NCBI GenBank assembly: GCA_020072845.1
Contig: JAIQGF010000005.1
Location: forward strand, 1-64,000
DNA length: 64,000 nucleotides
Source of the DNA: Terriglobia bacterium
GTDB taxonomy: Bacteria > Acidobacteriota > Terriglobia > Terriglobales > Acidobacteriaceae
Direction: 5' to 3'
Part shown: one piece after another, positions 43,318-50,268 of the stretch
Position numbering within the stretch: position 1 is the stretch's first letter
How the letters are laid out: every line of letters begins with the position of its first letter
Made by a program: the position numbers and the translations under genes
The notes under the pieces: generated by a model
Told to the model about the DNA's origin: nothing
Seen by the model: only the letters and a program-made list of their open reading frames with translations
Databases searched by the model: none

Positions 43318-44441
43318 TGTTCCCTCACTCCCCCCGAAAGCACTGTCCTTACGCCGGACTCCGTCCGCACCCGCAAAAACCCGCGCTCATCCAGGCCTTC
43401 GGTGACTCCCTCGTAACCGCCGTCTTCCTCGACCCGCACGCGCCGCCCACGGGCCGACGAAGAACTCTGTTCAAAGCGCAGCCGCACCTGGTTGCGCGCC
43501 GCAGCATCGGGAAGCCGGCGGTACTCGCGGTCGAGCGATTTTAGCAAAGCGGCCGCCAGTTCCACCCGCGACCACGTTCTCCCGCTCTCCATCCGCAACG
43601 ACGTCGCTGCGATGCTGGGAGGAAACGTCTCCTGGTTGACGTTGATGCCCATGCCCACAACCGCGTAGCGCACGCGCGTGGCCTCGGCATTCATCTCGAT
43701 GAGGATGCCGCAGAATTTCTTGCCGCCGAGCAGCAGGTCGTTGGGCCAGCGCAAATCGGCGCGCAAGCCGGTCACCTGTTCGACCCCTTGGCGCACCGCG
43801 AGTCCAGCCGCCAGGGAAAGCATGAGCACATCGGCCGGCGCGACCTGCGGGCGCAAGACGACCGAGCAGTAGATTCCCGCCGAGCGCGCCGAGTGCCACC
43901 CGTGACCTCCGCGGCCGCGGCCCGCCGTCTGCTCCTCGGCCACGTACACGCTGCCCTCAGGCGCCGGGATCCCCGCCGCGTGCGATCTTCGCCCGGTGGC
44001 GCGGTCAGGCGAACCTGCGGCGGCGGCGTTCATCGCTTCCGCGTTGGTGGAGCCGATGCGGAAGTAATGATGAATGTGCTCGGCAAAGATGGTGCCCTGG
44101 AGTGCGGGCGCAAGAAATTCGGGCAGCATCAGGTCAGGCATGCTTTCGATCTGGTATCCCGTCGCAGGACGGCCGACGATGCGCACGCCCAGCCGCCGTA
44201 ACTGCTGCACCAGGCGCCAGACTTCCGACCGGCTGGCCGCAATCTCCTGCGCCAGCTTGGTGCCGCTCACTACCACCATGGCGTGGTCGGCAAGCAGGCG
44301 CACGATCCGGCCCAGCCGCGCGTCGCTCAGCGCGCCGTCGTGGACGCGCAGTTTCGCCGGGGGCCGCAATTGCCGCGGTGTCCGGGATGTGCGGTTGCGT
44401 GGTATGGGGAGATTATGCGTGACCAGCGAATAGGAACGCAA
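43311..44441 (-). CDS. birA: Biotin-[acetyl-CoA-carboxylase] ligase / repressor
   Basis: 376 aa as drawn; the first 35 residues are low-complexity and the real start may be a GTG near 44340. A winged HTH (about 45-95: 'GTKLAQEIAASRSEVWRLVQQLRRLGVRI') precedes the ligase, so it is the bifunctional type that may also repress genes. Ligase motifs are 'GRGRGGHGWHSARSAGIYCSVVLRP' and 'LRWPNDLLLGGKKFCGILIE'. Residues about 143-159 (AGSPDRATGRRSHAAG) are an insertion relative to the usual STN-EA...EGTVV spacing. Confidence 0.9.
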   Translation of the reverse strand: MRSYSLVTHNLPIPRNRTSRTPRQLRPPAKLRVHDGALSDARLGRIVRLLADHAMVVVSGTKLAQEIAASRSEVWRLVQQLRRLGVRIVGRPATGYQIESMPDLMLPEFLAPALQGTIFAEHIHHYFRIGSTNAEAMNAAAAGSPDRATGRRSHAAGIPAPEGSVYVAEEQTAGRGRGGHGWHSARSAGIYCSVVLRPQVAPADVLMLSLAAGLAVRQGVEQVTGLRADLRWPNDLLLGGKKFCGILIEMNAEATRVRYAVVGMGINVNQETFPPSIAATSLRMESGRTWSRVELAAALLKSLDREYRRLPDAAARNQVRLRFEQSSSSARGRRVRVEEDGGYEGVTEGLDERGFLRVRTESGVRTVLSGGVREQD

Positions 44442-44470
44442 AGTATTCCGCGATCCGAAGTGCCGCTGAC

Positions 44471-44505
44471 GGCTGAGAGCTGATAGCTGAGAGCTCAGAG
44501 CTAGG
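44471..44505. repeat. Heptad array, AGCTNNN
   Basis: GGCTGAG followed by AGCT units with tails GAT, GAG, CAG, AGG. The last unit supplies the TAG stop of nadC (44501-44503). Confidence 0.85.
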
Positions 44506-45379
44506 CGGGTTTCGTCCTCAAATTCATGTCTACCGCGGACGGGGAATGGGTGAGCGAGCCGATGGAGATGAACTCCACGCCGGTTTCCGCGTAGGCGCGC
44601 ACGGTTTCCAGGTTCACCCCGCCGGAAACCTCCAGCGGCACGCGGCGCGTGTGATGCGCCACCCGCACCACCGCGCGTTTGACCTCCTCCACCGGCATGT
44701 TATCGAGCAGAATGGCTTCGGCGCCATGCAGCAGCGCCTGTTCCAATTGATCGAGGTTGCGCACCTCGATCTCGATCGGCTGATCGCCGCGGCGGTTGCG
44801 GTGCGCCCGCTCCAGCGCCGGGGCGATGCCGCCCGCCAGCGCGATGTGGTTGTTCTTGATGAGCACGCCGTCGCTCAAATCGAGCCGGTGATTGTGGCCG
44901 CCGCCGCAGCGCACGCCGTACTTGTCGAGCATGCGCAGGCCGGGGGCGGTCTTACGAGTGTCAAGGATGTGCGCTCCCGTGCCCTCAATGGCGTCCACAA
45001 ACTTTCGCGTCATGGTCGCGATGCCGCTGAGCCGCTGCAGAAGATTCAGGATCACCCGCTCGCAAGAGAGAATGACACGCGCATTGTGCTGGATCACGGC
45101 AACGAAGTCGCCCTTGTGAAGCCGCACGCCGTCGAAAACTTCCGGGTGGCTGCGCACGTCGGGATAACCGCTGACCGTGCCGTCGAGCTGCGCGAAAACG
45201 TCGAAGATGCGCGGGATGGCGCCCAACCCGGCGAGCACGCAGTCCTGCTTGGTCATGATGGTGGCGGTCGCCTGCTGCTGCGGCTCGATGCAGGCATAGG
45301 TCGTCGCGTCGCTGGTGGCTTTGTCTTCCAGCAGCGCGTTCTCCAGGATCGCCGTGATTCTTCGTGAATGCCAGTCCAT
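44501..45379 (-). CDS. nadC: Nicotinate-nucleotide pyrophosphorylase (carboxylating)
   Basis: 292 aa. It joins quinolinate and PRPP in NAD synthesis. Motifs are 'ILNLLQRLSGIATMT', 'ILDTRKTAPGLRMLDKYGVRCGGGHNHRLDLSDGVLIKNNH' and 'EAILLDNM', all intact. nadA and nadB are absent from the window. The 5' leader is a 154-bp heptad array starting 4 bp from the ATG, so its ribosome site must be weak or array-derived. Its stop codon also lies in a heptad array. Confidence 0.95.
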   Translation of the reverse strand: MDWHSRRITAILENALLEDKATSDATTYACIEPQQQATATIMTKQDCVLAGLGAIPRIFDVFAQLDGTVSGYPDVRSHPEVFDGVRLHKGDFVAVIQHNARVILSCERVILNLLQRLSGIATMTRKFVDAIEGTGAHILDTRKTAPGLRMLDKYGVRCGGGHNHRLDLSDGVLIKNNHIALAGGIAPALERAHRNRRGDQPIEIEVRNLDQLEQALLHGAEAILLDNMPVEEVKRAVVRVAHHTRRVPLEVSGGVNLETVRAYAETGVEFISIGSLTHSPSAVDMNLRTKPA

Positions 45380-45383
45380 GGCC

Positions 45384-45537
45384 AGTCTTCGGTCGTCAGT
45401 CTTCAGGCGCTAGTCGTCGGTCGTTAGTCGCCAGTCTTCAGTCGCCAGTCGTCGGTCGTTAGTCGCCAGTCTTCAGGCGCTAGTCGTCGGTCGTTAGTCG
45501 CCAGTCTTCAGTCGCCAGTCTTCAGCCGTCGGTCGTC
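45384..45537. repeat. Longest heptad array: 22 units of AGTCNNN
   Basis: Twenty-two back-to-back 7-bp units with no slip (154 bp). Cores are AGTC, GGTC, AGGC or AGCC and tails TTC, GTC, GTT, GCC, GCT. A block of ten units (70 bp) is duplicated: 45398-45450 recurs at 45468-45520. It is the 5' leader of nadC. Confidence 0.92.
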
Positions 45538-45539
45538 AG

Positions 45540-45632
45540 CAATGACCAGCGCCGGAGGCGCGGAATTCGTTAGCCCACCGCGGCAGCGGTGGGAACACGT
45601 AGTGACAAGGTACACGAGCGCCGGAGGTGCGG
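45540..45632. repeat. Palindromic repeat between nadC and valS
   Basis: CCCACCGC-ggca-GCGGTGGG (45574-45593) is a perfect hairpin, flanked by two copies of AGCGCCGGAGG[CT]GCGG (near 45548 and 45617). It ends just before the valS stop. Confidence 0.75.
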
Positions 45633-45634
45633 CA

Positions 45635-48600
45635 CTATTTCATCTCCCGCAACCCCGCCCTGGTCTTCTCCCGCAGCATCTTCGACTCCGTCAACTGCTT
45701 CCGCAGTCCCTCCACCACCTTGGCAGGCGCCTTCGCCAGGAACTGCTCGTTGCCCAACTGCCGCTCGGCGCTCTCGATCTGTTTCTCGATCCTCGCCAGC
45801 TCCTTGTTCAACCGCTCGCGTTCGGCCGCAACGTCAATTTTCTTCTCGTAGAGCACGCGCACGTCGAACCGCGCCGTCGAACGCGCCCCAGCTTCCTTGG
45901 CCAGCGACTGCGGCACAAACGCCATCTCCCCGACATTCGCCAGGCGCTCCACCGCACCGCGATTCGCTTCGAAGATCCGCCGCACGCCATCCTGCGTGTG
46001 CACCTGGATAGGAATATTCTGCCGCGGCTCCACCTTCAATTCCGCGCGCAAATTGCGCACGCTGACGATCAGGTCCTGCAGGATCGCCATTTCGGTTTCA
46101 GCCGCTTCGTCCATCTGCGCCGCGTCCGCTTGCGGGTAGGGCGCCAGCGCGATCGATTTCAGCGGCGGCTCCTGATCGTAGAGCGCGTGCCAGATCTCCT
46201 CGGTGATGAACGGCATGATGGGATGCAGCAGGCGCAGCGCCGCCTCGAACAGCGCCACCAGGTTGCTACAGGCGCGCGCCACCGTCGGCTTGTCCTCGCT
46301 GTTCTCTTTTGCGGGGTCCCCAGCGCGCGCCTCGCGCGATGGGGTGCTCAGCCGCGGCTTGATCAGCTCCAGGTACCAGTCGCAGAACTCGCCCCAGAAA
46401 AATTGGTAGATGACGTGGCACGTATTGTCGAAGCGATAAGTCTTGATCGCCTCATTCATCTCCTGTGCCACGCGATTGAACCGCGACAGAATCCAGCGGT
46501 CCTCCAGCGCGGCTGCCTCAAAGCCCCGCACACCAGCGGTGAGCCTGCCAGCTTGTGTGGCGCGGGTCTCTGACCCGCGTCTTTCTGACCACTGGCCACT
46601 GGCCACTGACCACTCAGGATTCCACGAGCCCATCTCTTTTGCGCGGTTGACGTTCATGAACATGAACCGCGCCGCATTCCAGATCTTGTTGGCAAACGCG
46701 CGATAGCCCTCGGTGCGCGACGGATTGAACGCGATGTCCGTGCCGGGCGCAGCCTGCGCCGCCAGCGTGAAGCGCGTGGCGTCGGTGCCGTACTTCTCAA
46801 TCACCTCGATCGGGTCCATCACGTTGCCCTTAGTCTTCGACATCTTCTGCCGCTCGGCGTCGCGCACCAGCGCGTGGATGTACACCTCGCGAAACGGCAC
46901 GCTCTCCGCCAGTTCGTTCTTCGCCGTCGACCGTCGACCAGAGCCTGCCCCGAGCGCAGCCGAGGGGACCGTCGACTGCCCTCCTGCAGCCTGCTCTCCG
47001 GTTTTTCCTGACGACTGAAGACTGACGACTGAAGACTCGTTCATGAAATGGCAACCCATCATCACCATCCGCGCCACCCAAAAGAACAGGATGTCGAAGC
47101 CGGTGATCAACAGCGTGTTGGGATAAAACACTTCCAGGTCACGGGTTGCGTCGGGCCAGCCCAGCGACGTGAACGGCAGCAGCGCGGAGGAAAACCACGT
47201 ATCCAGCACGTCCGGATCCTGCTCCAGGCTGCTGCTTCCGCAATGCGGGCAGGTATTGGGCGCCTCGCGCGCCACCGTGATCTTGTGACAGTTGCCGCAG
47301 TGCCACGCCGGAATGCGGTGTCCCCACCACAACTGCCGCGAGATGCACCAGTCGTGCAGGTTCGCCATCCATTGCAGGTAGATGGCCGCATTGTTCTCCG
47401 GCGTGAAGCGCAACGCGCCCGAGTTCACCACCTCAACCGCGGCCCCGGCCATGCTCAAGCGGATCTCTGTGCCCCTCGAATTTTGTCCGCTCGTTTTACT
47501 CTCTGGACTTGGGACTCGGGACTCGGGACTTTTGTTCACCGCCACGAACCACTGCGTCGAAATCCGCGGCTCGACAATCGAGTGGCAGCGCTGGCACTTG
47601 CCCAGCGGCACCATGTAATCCTTCGTTCCGGCGAGCAATCCCTGCTCCTGCAAGTCGTGCACGATGCGCGCGCGCGCGGTGAAGCGATCGAGCCCGGCGT
47701 ACGCGCCCGCGTTTTCGTTCATGCGCGCGTGCTCGTCCATCACCGTGATCTGCGGCAGATGGTGGCGCAGGCCGGCCTCGTAATCGTTGGGATCGTGCGC
47801 CGGCGTGACCTTCACCGCGCCGGTACCGAATTCCGGGTTCGCCACTTCATCCAGAATGATGGGAATTTCGCGGTTCATCAGCGGCAGGATGACTTTTTTC
47901 CCATGCAGATGCGTGTAGCGCGCATCGTTGGGATTCACCGCCACCGCCGTGTCGCCCAGCATGGTCTCCGGACGCGTGGTTGCCACCGTGATGAACTCCG
48001 GGTGGCCCACCCTTGTCTCGCCCGGGGTTGGCGAGACAGGGTGGGGACGTTCCAATCCGCTCACTGGATACTTGATCTGGTACAGCTTGCCCGGCGTGTC
48101 CTCGTGCACCACCTCCAGGTCGCTGATCGCCGTCCCGCACCGCGGGCACCAGTTGATGATGTACGTTCCGCGGTAGATCAGCCCTTCGTCGTACAGGCGG
48201 ACGAACACTTCCCTCACCGCGCGCGATAGGCGCTCGTCCATGGTGAAATACTCGCGGTCCCAATCCACCGACGTCCCCAGCCGCTTCATCTGCTTGAGGA
48301 TGGTCCCGCCGTAGTGCTCGCGCCACTGCCACACGCGCTCCAGGAATTTCTCGCGCCCCATCTGGCGCCGGTCGAGCTTCTCGCTGGCCAGTTGACGCTC
48401 CACCAGCATCTGGGTCGCGATGCCGGCATGGTCGGTGCCGGGAATCCACAGCGTCAGGTCGCCCCGCATGCGGTGCCAGCGCACCACGATGTCGCTCTCG
48501 GTGTGTTCCAGCATGTGTCCCATGTGGAGCGCACCGGTGACGTTGGGCGGCGGCAGCAGCAAGGTGAACACCGGCGGCTTCGGCGGTTGCCCCACCCTTG

Positions 48601-48742
48601 TCTCGCCCGGGTTTGGCGAGACAGGGTGGGGGTTTTCCGCAGGCGGCGTCTTCACCGAAAACAGCTTTTCGCTTACCCAGTATTCCGCCCAGCGCTGCTC
48701 GATGGCGCCCGGGTCGTACGCCTTGGACAATTCGTGGGGCAT
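45635..48742 (-). CDS. valS: Valyl-tRNA synthetase with six in-frame repeat insertions
   Basis: 1035 aa, against about 870-950 in relatives. Conserved parts are all present: 'PPPNVTGALHMGH' (HIGH motif), editing-domain 'VATTRPETMLGD', 'DWCISRQLWWGHRIPAW', 'KMSKTKGN' and the C-terminal coiled-coil arm. Between them lie foreign segments at residues about 37-55, 231-248, 404-430, 568-613, 708-743 and 799-818, each coded by heptad arrays or palindromes and all in frame; removing them leaves about 869 aa. As it charges tRNA-Val it should be essential, so the insertions are presumably tolerated surface loops. The AAAGG leader sequence recurs at 50171. Confidence 0.95.
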   Translation of the reverse strand: MPHELSKAYDPGAIEQRWAEYWVSEKLFSVKTPPAENPHPVSPNPGETRVGQPPKPPVFTLLLPPPNVTGALHMGHMLEHTESDIVVRWHRMRGDLTLWIPGTDHAGIATQMLVERQLASEKLDRRQMGREKFLERVWQWREHYGGTILKQMKRLGTSVDWDREYFTMDERLSRAVREVFVRLYDEGLIYRGTYIINWCPRCGTAISDLEVVHEDTPGKLYQIKYPVSGLERPHPVSPTPGETRVGHPEFITVATTRPETMLGDTAVAVNPNDARYTHLHGKKVILPLMNREIPIILDEVANPEFGTGAVKVTPAHDPNDYEAGLRHHLPQITVMDEHARMNENAGAYAGLDRFTARARIVHDLQEQGLLAGTKDYMVPLGKCQRCHSIVEPRISTQWFVAVNKSPESRVPSPESKTSGQNSRGTEIRLSMAGAAVEVVNSGALRFTPENNAAIYLQWMANLHDWCISRQLWWGHRIPAWHCGNCHKITVAREAPNTCPHCGSSSLEQDPDVLDTWFSSALLPFTSLGWPDATRDLEVFYPNTLLITGFDILFFWVARMVMMGCHFMNESSVVSLQSSGKTGEQAAGGQSTVPSAALGAGSGRRSTAKNELAESVPFREVYIHALVRDAERQKMSKTKGNVMDPIEVIEKYGTDATRFTLAAQAAPGTDIAFNPSRTEGYRAFANKIWNAARFMFMNVNRAKEMGSWNPEWSVASGQWSERRGSETRATQAGRLTAGVRGFEAAALEDRWILSRFNRVAQEMNEAIKTYRFDNTCHVIYQFFWGEFCDWYLELIKPRLSTPSREARAGDPAKENSEDKPTVARACSNLVALFEAALRLLHPIMPFITEEIWHALYDQEPPLKSIALAPYPQADAAQMDEAAETEMAILQDLIVSVRNLRAELKVEPRQNIPIQVHTQDGVRRIFEANRGAVERLANVGEMAFVPQSLAKEAGARSTARFDVRVLYEKKIDVAAERERLNKELARIEKQIESAERQLGNEQFLAKAPAKVVEGLRKQLTESKMLREKTRAGLREMK
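46311..46350. repeat. Palindromic insertion f in valS
   Basis: GGGGTCCCC is followed by an imperfect stem (CCCC-a-GCGCG with CGCGC-gat-GGGG). It codes residues about 799-812 (STPSREARAGDP) in the anticodon-binding domain. Confidence 0.7.
46514..46621. repeat. Composite insertion e in valS: palindrome plus CACTNNN heptads
   Basis: CGCGGGTC-tct-GACCCGCG (46561-46579) is followed by CACTGGC, CACTGGC, CACTGAC, CACTCAG (46590-46617). It codes residues about 708-743, between 'RFMFMNVNRA' and 'LEDRWILSRFN'. Confidence 0.85.
46904..47041. repeat. Composite insertion d in valS: palindrome plus GACTNNN heptads
   Basis: An element with cgtcgacc / ggaccgtcgac ends around 'cctgccccgag' (46924-46979) is joined to GACTGAA, GACTGAC, GACTGAA, GACTCGT (47013-47040). 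It adds about 46 residues just before the KMSKS region. Confidence 0.85.
47453..47535. repeat. Insertion c in valS: GGACTNN heptads
   Basis: GGACTTG, GGACTCG, GGACTCG, GGACTTT at 47505-47532 code 'KSPESRVPSPES', after the 'STQWFV' block. Confidence 0.85.
48006..48046. repeat. Palindromic insertion b in valS (41-bp element, copy 2)
   Basis: A stem of CCCACCCTTGTCTCGCC with its near-exact complement GGCGAGACAGGGTGGGG, one unpaired base. It codes PHPVSPTPGETRVG at residues about 233-246, next to the editing site. 40 of 41 bases equal the copy at 48591. Confidence 0.92.
48591..48631. repeat. Palindromic insertion a in valS (41-bp element, copy 1)
   Basis: The same 41-bp palindrome as 48006-48046 with one base changed, in the same orientation and reading frame (PHPVSPNPGETRVG, residues about 38-51), just before the HIGH motif. 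Confidence 0.92.
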
Positions 48743-48816
48743 GGGCCTTTCTGAAACTGAAACCGAAACTGAAACTGAACTTTGATATTACAGGCGGGCG
48801 GAAAAAGGGGTCAAAC
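48737..48816. repeat. Direct repeat of valS leader, left copy
   Basis: It spans the valS start codon and leader: gggcatgggcctttct, CTGAAA hexamers, then gatattacaggcggg...ggtcaaac. It matches 50171-50238 except for two extra hexamers and a few substitutions. Confidence 0.88.
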
Positions 48817-48819
48817 TAA

Positions 48820-49174
48820 CACGGTCTATCGAATCCGGGCGCTGAGAGACTTCGGCGATGTGAGGCGCGGCGACTTGGGAGGGTATATAGAGAGCGAGAA
48901 CAATTTGTGCCACGCGGGGGATGCGTGGGTTTACGATGCGGCGCAAGTTTACGGGCCGTTCGCCGTGGTGCGGGACAATGGACGTGTTAGAGGCTGCGCG
49001 TGGGTGATGGGTTGCGTCGAGGACGACGCACAGGTTGATGATTTGGCGATCGTGGCGGAGGGCGCCCGCGTGGGCGACCGGGAGATTTTACTCTATGACG
49101 AGATCGCAAGGGCGCGGACGCCGGAGCTGACGCTGCGGCCGACACGTGCGGTTTCGGCGGCGGCGATGCGCTGA
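48820..49174 (+). pseudogene. 5'-truncated phage-type beta-helix protein remnant
   Basis: The frame reads 'VYRIRALRDFGDVRRGDLGGYIESENNLCHAGDAWVYDAAQVYGPFAVVRDNGRVRGCAWVMG', a hexapeptide-like left-handed helix seen in phage and polymer-forming proteins. No ATG or GTG with a ribosome site precedes it; the only upstream start, TTG 48782, lies in the direct repeat. The last 30 residues lose the pattern. It is likely a fragment joined to the repeat. Confidence 0.55.
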
Positions 49175-49278
49175 GTGCCGTAGAAGCTTTGGGCGTCGGC
49201 GGTGTGGAAGCGTGCGGCGGACTCGCTCAGGCTTGCTCGGAGGTGGACGGCGCGAGATTTTGCACTTCATACCGAAGC
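49108..49278 (-). pseudogene. Possible C-terminal gene fragment
   Basis: A minus-strand frame with strong G/C third positions reads 'SRAVHLRASLSESAARFHTADAQSFYGTQRIAAAETARVG...' and ends in TAG, but has no start and a stop just upstream. It overlaps the tail of the plus-strand remnant, suggesting two fragments joined back to back. Identity unknown. Confidence 0.3.
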
Positions 49279-49284
49279 GCAGAA

Positions 49285-49794
49285 CTAATCGACATGGTAC
49301 TTGCTTGCCGGAAGGTCGGGGATAGGGTGGTACAACTTGAAGAAATCCCGCCAGAATCTCACCACAACCTCAAGCAACGCGCCAGCGGGATAAAATCGGT
49401 GCTCTGCGGCCTGCTCTCCAAAATCTATGAGTAGGTAGGGCTGTCCATAGGGACCGACCCCATACGGTCCTTGACCGTATCCTTGTATTTTCTGAGTGTC
49501 GAAGCCTGGCTTTCGGATGAAATGTTTTGAGCCGTTAGCCAGAGCCTGGATGCTGGAAAACCAAGGACAGGCTTTATCTATCCACGCCAGAAAGGACTCC
49601 TTGTCGCGAATGCTCAGCGCTTTCCGCGTGAGATAGTCCGTTCCGAGCCAGTCTCCCCATACCCACTCATGGAGATGATAAGCGGTTATGGCGCAATGAA
49701 TCGCGCGCCGCGAGGATTGCTGGTCTTCAATGAATTCATCGAAGTCCTGTACCAGCATGGCGTAGAAATCTTGGGAGCTGGAAATATCGAACAT
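49285..49794 (-). CDS. Hypothetical accessory protein
   Basis: 169 aa, codon use clearly less GC-biased than neighbours. 'RRAIHCAITAYHLHEWVWGDWLGTDYL' forms an early helix, then 'FLAWIDKACPWFSSIQALANGSKHF', a glycine/tyrosine-rich stretch 'GYGQGPYGVGPYGQPYL' and 'VVRFWRDFFKLYHPIPDLP'. The helical start with conserved His and Arg recalls scattered mobile-island proteins, but I do not recognise a named family. It lies in the segment bracketed by the valS leader repeats. Confidence 0.65.
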   Translation of the reverse strand: MFDISSSQDFYAMLVQDFDEFIEDQQSSRRAIHCAITAYHLHEWVWGDWLGTDYLTRKALSIRDKESFLAWIDKACPWFSSIQALANGSKHFIRKPGFDTQKIQGYGQGPYGVGPYGQPYLLIDFGEQAAEHRFYPAGALLEVVVRFWRDFFKLYHPIPDLPASKYHVD

Positions 49795-49842
49795 GGCTTA
49801 CAGTCTATTTGAACCGAGAGTGCGCAGAATCCCTCGTGGGTC

Positions 49843-50058
49843 TTACCCAGAGTATTCGAGACACAGGTTGCGAAAATTATCGCGTATGACCTGGCGAGTC
49901 GACACCTCAGACTGGTACCAGATTCGAGCAAGATCGACTGTTCCCAAGTTTCGGATTCGTTGAAGCCATTGGATTGCGATTCCTGCGGTAAGGTCGAGAG
50001 CTGCGATTACGCGGTTGCGCAGCAACTGGTGTCCCGGACGTGACTCGGGAATTGGCAT
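49843..50058 (-). CDS. Small hypothetical ORF in the accessory segment
   Basis: 71 aa, 'MPIPESRPGHQLLRNRVIAALDLTAGIAIQWLQRIRNLGTVDLARIWYQ...', plausible composition but no clear ribosome site. It may be the N-terminal half of a longer, broken gene. The stretch 49795-50268 otherwise holds only a fragment at 50085 and a direct repeat. Confidence 0.3.
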   Translation of the reverse strand: MPIPESRPGHQLLRNRVIAALDLTAGIAIQWLQRIRNLGTVDLARIWYQSEVSTRQVIRDNFRNLCLEYSG

Positions 50059-50084
50059 TTGAAGAACTGCACCTTAAGAGGCTC

Positions 50085-50175
50085 TTACCGCGAACTGTTT
50101 TTTCTACTTTTCTCGATAGCGGCTAACAGTTTCTCCCGCTTACCTGCCGCGATAACCCATTGACGCAATCGGGCA
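50085..50175 (-). pseudogene. C-terminal gene fragment cut by the direct repeat
   Basis: The frame 'ARLRQWVIAAGKREKLLAAIEKSRKNSSR' ends in TAA and is cut upstream by the valS-leader repeat. It has the look of a regulator or partner-protein tail but is too short to name. Confidence 0.35.
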
Positions 50176-50238
50176 TGGGCCTTTCTGAAACTGAAACTGA
50201 AGTTCGATATTACAGGCGGGTGGAAAACAGGGTCAAAC
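50171..50238. repeat. Direct repeat of valS leader, right copy
   Basis: A 68-bp near-copy of 48737-48816, same orientation, 1434 bp away, including the ATGCCC that begins valS. Beyond that point the sequence is unrelated to valS. Confidence 0.88.
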
Positions 50239-50268
50239 GGCGGGCAGGGCAAGTGACTAAATCGGCCA

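Noticed and set aside
43955-44030. Calling the BirA loop a proven repeat insertion
   Set aside because: Only weak dyad symmetry and no second copy was seen in the window, so it is reported as a low-interest possibility.
45384-45537. CRISPR-like look of the repetitive array
   Set aside because: Units are 7 bp and contiguous with no spacers of 30 bp or so, and no cas gene is nearby.
49189-49434. 81-residue plus-strand ORF in the accessory segment
   Set aside because: It overlaps the better-supported minus-strand gene at 49285, has no ribosome site and unnatural composition.
48737-50238. Complete mobile element between the direct repeats
   Set aside because: No transposase, integrase or terminal inverted repeats; the contents are mostly fragments, so only a remnant or duplication is supported.
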